From assembly GCA_943356515.1 (NCBI GenBank), contig CALRFM010000035.1, positions 1 to 9,409 on the forward strand: DNA of 9,409 nucleotides. The letters are read 5' to 3'. Under the pieces are notes generated by a model, which saw only the letters and a program-made list of their open reading frames with translations, ran no database searches and was not told the origin of the DNA. The position numbers and the translations under genes are program-made. Of the stretch, positions 7,250 through 9,409 are shown in pieces; position 1 is the stretch's first letter, and every line of letters begins with the position of its first letter. The stretch comes from Patescibacteria group bacterium. GTDB taxonomy: Bacteria; Patescibacteriota; Microgenomatia; UBA1406; GWC2-37-13.

Positions 7250-7721
7250 CGAGCCAATATTTTCCTTCAATACTATTTACATCATGCTTAGGGTCAAAAA
7301 ATACATTAGCTTTTCTCATCTCATTCTGATCTCGTATAAAGGCAATAAACGTACTTCCATCTTGTAAGTTACATATGAGATCTTGTTGAGTCATCAAAAG
7401 CACATTGCTACACTCATCACTAAGGCTTGGAGCTAAGGTTGATATTTTCGTTAGATACTCTGAGCTGTGCCACTTATCTGAGGTAAAAGTAAGAAATGGA
7501 TTGGGCTCCTCTACCTGCTTAGCCAGTATTATATGACCAGGAGAATAGAATTCTCTTGTTTCCCAAAATTGCTGGACATTTATACTATTTTGATTGATAG
7601 AATTTAAAACAAATGATTGTAATGCATTTTGTGATCTGTTAAATCTACCATGAGGGAATAGTAGTATAAACGAACTCAATATGAGCACTGCAATTACAAG
7701 AAACGAATTTTTATTGAGCAT
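7230..7721 (-). CDS. Small single-pass membrane protein of unknown function
   Basis: From the ATG at 7721 this is 163 residues: a short Lys-containing N-terminus, one hydrophobic helix (about 6-23, NSFLVIAVLILSSFILLFP), then about 140 polar residues likely outside the membrane. The outer part has two Cys (104 and 117) around LLMTQQDLI that could form a disulfide, and ends in the strand-like KYWLVISYIR. The helix has no lipobox and no prepilin GFTLIE motif. The frame stays open upstream to 7868 (ATG codons at 7748, 7739 and others), but those starts would overlap the divergent gene at 7738; the 7721 start leaves a 16-base gap like the one at 3951-3965. It lacks the multi-helix body of its neighbours, yet its outer part is the size of their soluble tails, so it might be a detached accessory domain; that is speculation. 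The last 20 bases overlap the facing gene. I do not recognise a family. Confidence 0.6.
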   Translation of the reverse strand: MLNKNSFLVIAVLILSSFILLFPHGRFNRSQNALQSFVLNSINQNSINVQQFWETREFYSPGHIILAKQVEEPNPFLTFTSDKWHSSEYLTKISTLAPSLSDECSNVLLMTQQDLICNLQDGSTFIAFIRDQNEMRKANVFFDPKHDVNSIEGKYWLVISYIR

Positions 7722-7737
7722 ATCGTATAATGATTGC
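7722..7737. promoter_or_regulatory. Head-to-head start gap with TATAAT box placed for a leaderless transcript
   Basis: The gap holds a consensus TATAAT at 7726-7731. Exactly six bases (GATTGC) separate it from the ATG at 7738, which would put the transcription start on the A of the start codon. On the - strand the boxes are weaker (CATTAT, TATACG) relative to the ATG at 7721. No -35 element and no Shine-Dalgarno are visible. The layout repeats that of the 3951-3965 gap. Confidence 0.5.
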
Positions 7738-9409
7738 ATGGGTTTCATACTGAAAGAAAAGGCTGCGTTTATAATACTATTTATTATATCAGTCATCTTT
7801 GTTTTTGATCTTTTCATACACCAAGGAAGACCCTCTACCTTCGATGGTCCTACGCACTTAGCCAACATAGCACAAGTTCATGCAGGGCTTGCAGATGGAG
7901 ATTTTCCTGTGCGGTGGGGAGGAGAGTTTGCACGGTACGGATGGCCTGCGCCACAATTTGCTCAACAAACAACATCATATCTGGGAGCTTTTCTTACTTT
8001 TATAACAAATGATATTGTTATTTCATACAACCTCGTAGTGCTTATTGGCGTATTTGTTTCTTCCCTTCTTATGTACATCTTTCTAAGATTTCATGCACGT
8101 CAAACAGCCGCTTTGATTGGTGTAATAGTATTTCATTTTGCTCCATATCGGATTATGAATGTCTATATTCGTGGCGCGTTACCAGAATTCTTTGCGAGCA
8201 TATTTATTATTTCCATTCTCATCGCCCTCTATTTGGTACTTAAAAAAGAGAGTGTGAAGGGATACTATCTTCTTACTATTTCTGTTGCCTTACTTTTACT
8301 CACCCATTTATTTATGTTTATTGTGGGCAGTTTTATATTTATTACATATGGATTGTATCTCTTGAATGAAAATCGAAAGAATCTTTTCATTAAGATTATT
8401 GCTTTGGGTTTATCGATTGGTCTAGGAATAGGACTTACTTCGTATTATATTTTTCCCTTATTTATGGAAGTTAAGTATTTGTATTACGGTGGTGCAGGAG
8501 GACATTTTGTTCAAGGGCATTTTCTTACATGGAAAAATTTTCTCACTGAGAATTGGCAGTATTTTTTCCAAGGAGATATAGATGTACGTGGAAATATTCT
8601 TCAATCGGGCATTATCGAATCAGTCATACTCATCATGTCTGTTGTCCATTTAACACAACGGTATATTCAAAAAAAATCTATCAACGTACTGCTACTTATC
8701 GTCACCATTGTTGGAGTAATATACGTCTTTTTCACCACTTCATTAAGCAGCATTTTCTATCAAACGCCGCTTGGTAGCATACAGCACCCTTGGCGTATGC
8801 TTACGGGATTTATTATTATTCCACCCATCGTCTTAAGCCTTATGATGGATAAACTTTCTAAAAAATATATGTCTGCCAGTATCATAATCATTGTTATTGC
8901 AATTGGTGTATTACGATTCCCACAATTATATGGGAAAAATTATCTTCTGGAAAATCAACGAACTTATTACCAAACACATGATAATTTACATGGGACAATA
9001 ATGAACACCATCTGGATGGGAGAAGTAAGAGATTATCCATACAAGGATACAAAGGTAGAGATATTTGAAGGTGATGGAAAGATCTCGGATTTATTTGTTT
9101 CTAATTCATCACGGTCATTTATAATAAATTCTCTATCTAATACTAAAGTAGCAGACTACACATTCTATTTTCCGGGGTGGAGAACATATATTGATGGTGT
9201 AGAAACACAAATACAATTCCAGGATCCCAAATATCGTGGCGTCATAACATACGAAGTTCCATCGGGTCGGCATGAAGTTAAATCGAAATTCACTAATACG
9301 AAACCTCGTATTGTGGGAAATATATTAACAATGATGGGGGTGTTCGCTTTTGGAGTAATCGTAATGTTCTTTCCAAAAGCACAAAAAAAGTTCCATCTTC
9401 CATTTAAAT
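7738..9409 (+). CDS. YfhO / PTPS-related family polytopic membrane protein, probable GT-C-type glycosyltransferase (3' end open at window edge)
   Basis: At least 557 codons run without a stop to the right edge. The first helix (9-25) leads into a loop with STFDGPTHLANIAQVHAG (33-50), then DGDFPVRW (53-60) and YGWPAPQF (67-74). This D-x2-x-H-L, DG-x-x-P-x-RW, G-x-P-x-F order is that of the PTPS-related and YfhO membrane families. About ten more helices follow. The outside C-terminal domain carries YFPGWRTYIDG (477-487) and VPSGRHEV (507-514), the PGW...DG...P-x-G-x-H pattern of YfhO-type proteins, and then a last helix (about 520-545) and a basic tail (KAQKKFH). YfhO in Firmicutes acts in glycosylation of wall or membrane glycopolymers; the role here is inferred. 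The tail suggests the true end is just past the window; the next codon begins with T. An in-frame ATG at 7681 exists but would overlap the - strand gene; 7738 fits the TATAAT position better. Confidence 0.85.
   Translation, partial: MGFILKEKAAFIILFIISVIFVFDLFIHQGRPSTFDGPTHLANIAQVHAGLADGDFPVRWGGEFARYGWPAPQFAQQTTSYLGAFLTFITNDIVISYNLVVLIGVFVSSLLMYIFLRFHARQTAALIGVIVFHFAPYRIMNVYIRGALPEFFASIFIISILIALYLVLKKESVKGYYLLTISVALLLLTHLFMFIVGSFIFITYGLYLLNENRKNLFIKIIALGLSIGLGIGLTSYYIFPLFMEVKYLYYGGAGGHFVQGHFLTWKNFLTENWQYFFQGDIDVRGNILQSGIIESVILIMSVVHLTQRYIQKKSINVLLLIVTIVGVIYVFFTTSLSSIFYQTPLGSIQHPWRMLTGFIIIPPIVLSLMMDKLSKKYMSASIIIIVIAIGVLRFPQLYGKNYLLENQRTYYQTHDNLHGTIMNTIWMGEVRDYPYKDTKVEIFEGDGKISDLFVSNSSRSFIINSLSNTKVADYTFYFPGWRTYIDGVETQIQFQDPKYRGVITYEVPSGRHEVKSKFTNTKPRIVGNILTMMGVFAFGVIVMFFPKAQKKFHLPFK

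Noticed and set aside
7229..7250. Rho-independent terminator at the 7230-7249 junction
   Set aside because: The stem is 5 bp with one G-C pair, the loop is 12 bases and no T run follows.
7654..7737. Earlier start for the YfhO-like gene at the in-frame ATG at 7681
   Set aside because: The extra 19 residues are polar and would overlap the start of the divergent gene. The TATAAT six bases before 7738 and the immediate helix after it favour 7738, though this cannot be settled from sequence alone.
7749..7868. Upstream extension of the small - strand gene to 7868 (40 further residues)
   Set aside because: It lies fully inside the first loop region of the 7738 gene, which has strong family motifs there. 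The extension has no hydrophobic or domain character, and the ATG at 7721 fits the context better.
8553..8777. 74-codon ORF on the + strand in another frame
   Set aside because: It sits inside the long YfhO-like reading frame and its product is Cys/His/Arg-rich without a recognisable domain, as expected of an out-of-frame shadow.

Overview
The window is an AT-rich stretch (about one third G+C by eye) filled almost end to end with integral-membrane glycosyltransferase-like genes. Several traits point to a small-genome bacterium of the Candidate Phyla Radiation (Patescibacteria, perhaps Microgenomates- or Parcubacteria-like): many GT-C-type membrane proteins side by side, 4-base ATGA stop/start overlaps, convergent genes whose 3' ends overlap, and no clear Shine-Dalgarno sequences. 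This assignment is an inference, since no rRNA or marker gene is present. TGA acts as a stop here: it ends three genes, once directly followed by TAA. The recoded (TGA = Gly) lineages of the same radiation are therefore unlikely.

Layout. On the + strand, the 3' end of a GT39/ArnT-like gene (cut by the left edge) overlaps a GT87/MptB-like mannosyltransferase-type gene by 4 bases. Facing them on the - strand is a second pair, a GT39-like membrane protein (2400-3950) followed by a cytosolic GT2 glycosyltransferase (1594-2403), also overlapping by 4 bases. The GT2 gene and the GT87-like gene overlap by 28 bases at their 3' ends. A 15-base gap at 3951-3965 separates the start of the - strand pair from another + strand pair: a GT39-like protein (3966-5597) and a GT-C-like protein with an HDTFWH loop (5594-7249). 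The end of that pair overlaps the end of a small single-pass membrane protein of unknown function on the - strand (7230-7721). After a 16-base gap with a TATAAT box comes a large + strand gene (7738 to the right edge) of the YfhO / PTPS-related membrane family. It has no stop in the window and so is easily missed by a closed-ORF search.

How they may work together. The GT2 enzyme would use a nucleotide-sugar in the cytosol. The GT-C-type proteins would use polyprenyl-phosphate sugars outside the membrane, each with a long acceptor- or donor-binding loop and most with a soluble C-terminal tail. Together they would build or decorate a surface glycan or glycoprotein (for example the S-layer or a lipid-linked polysaccharide). 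No sugar-nucleotide synthesis, flippase or polymerase gene is visible. The exact sugars and acceptors cannot be read from the sequence.

There is no gene-free stretch longer than 16 bases, and I see no RNA gene, mobile element or CRISPR array. The main oddities are the two very short head-to-head start regions that look like leaderless bidirectional promoters, the 163-residue orphan, and a cluster of ATGCCAA/TTGGCAT inverted repeats inside the 3966-5597 gene, one arm pair forming a perfect hairpin followed by a short T run.
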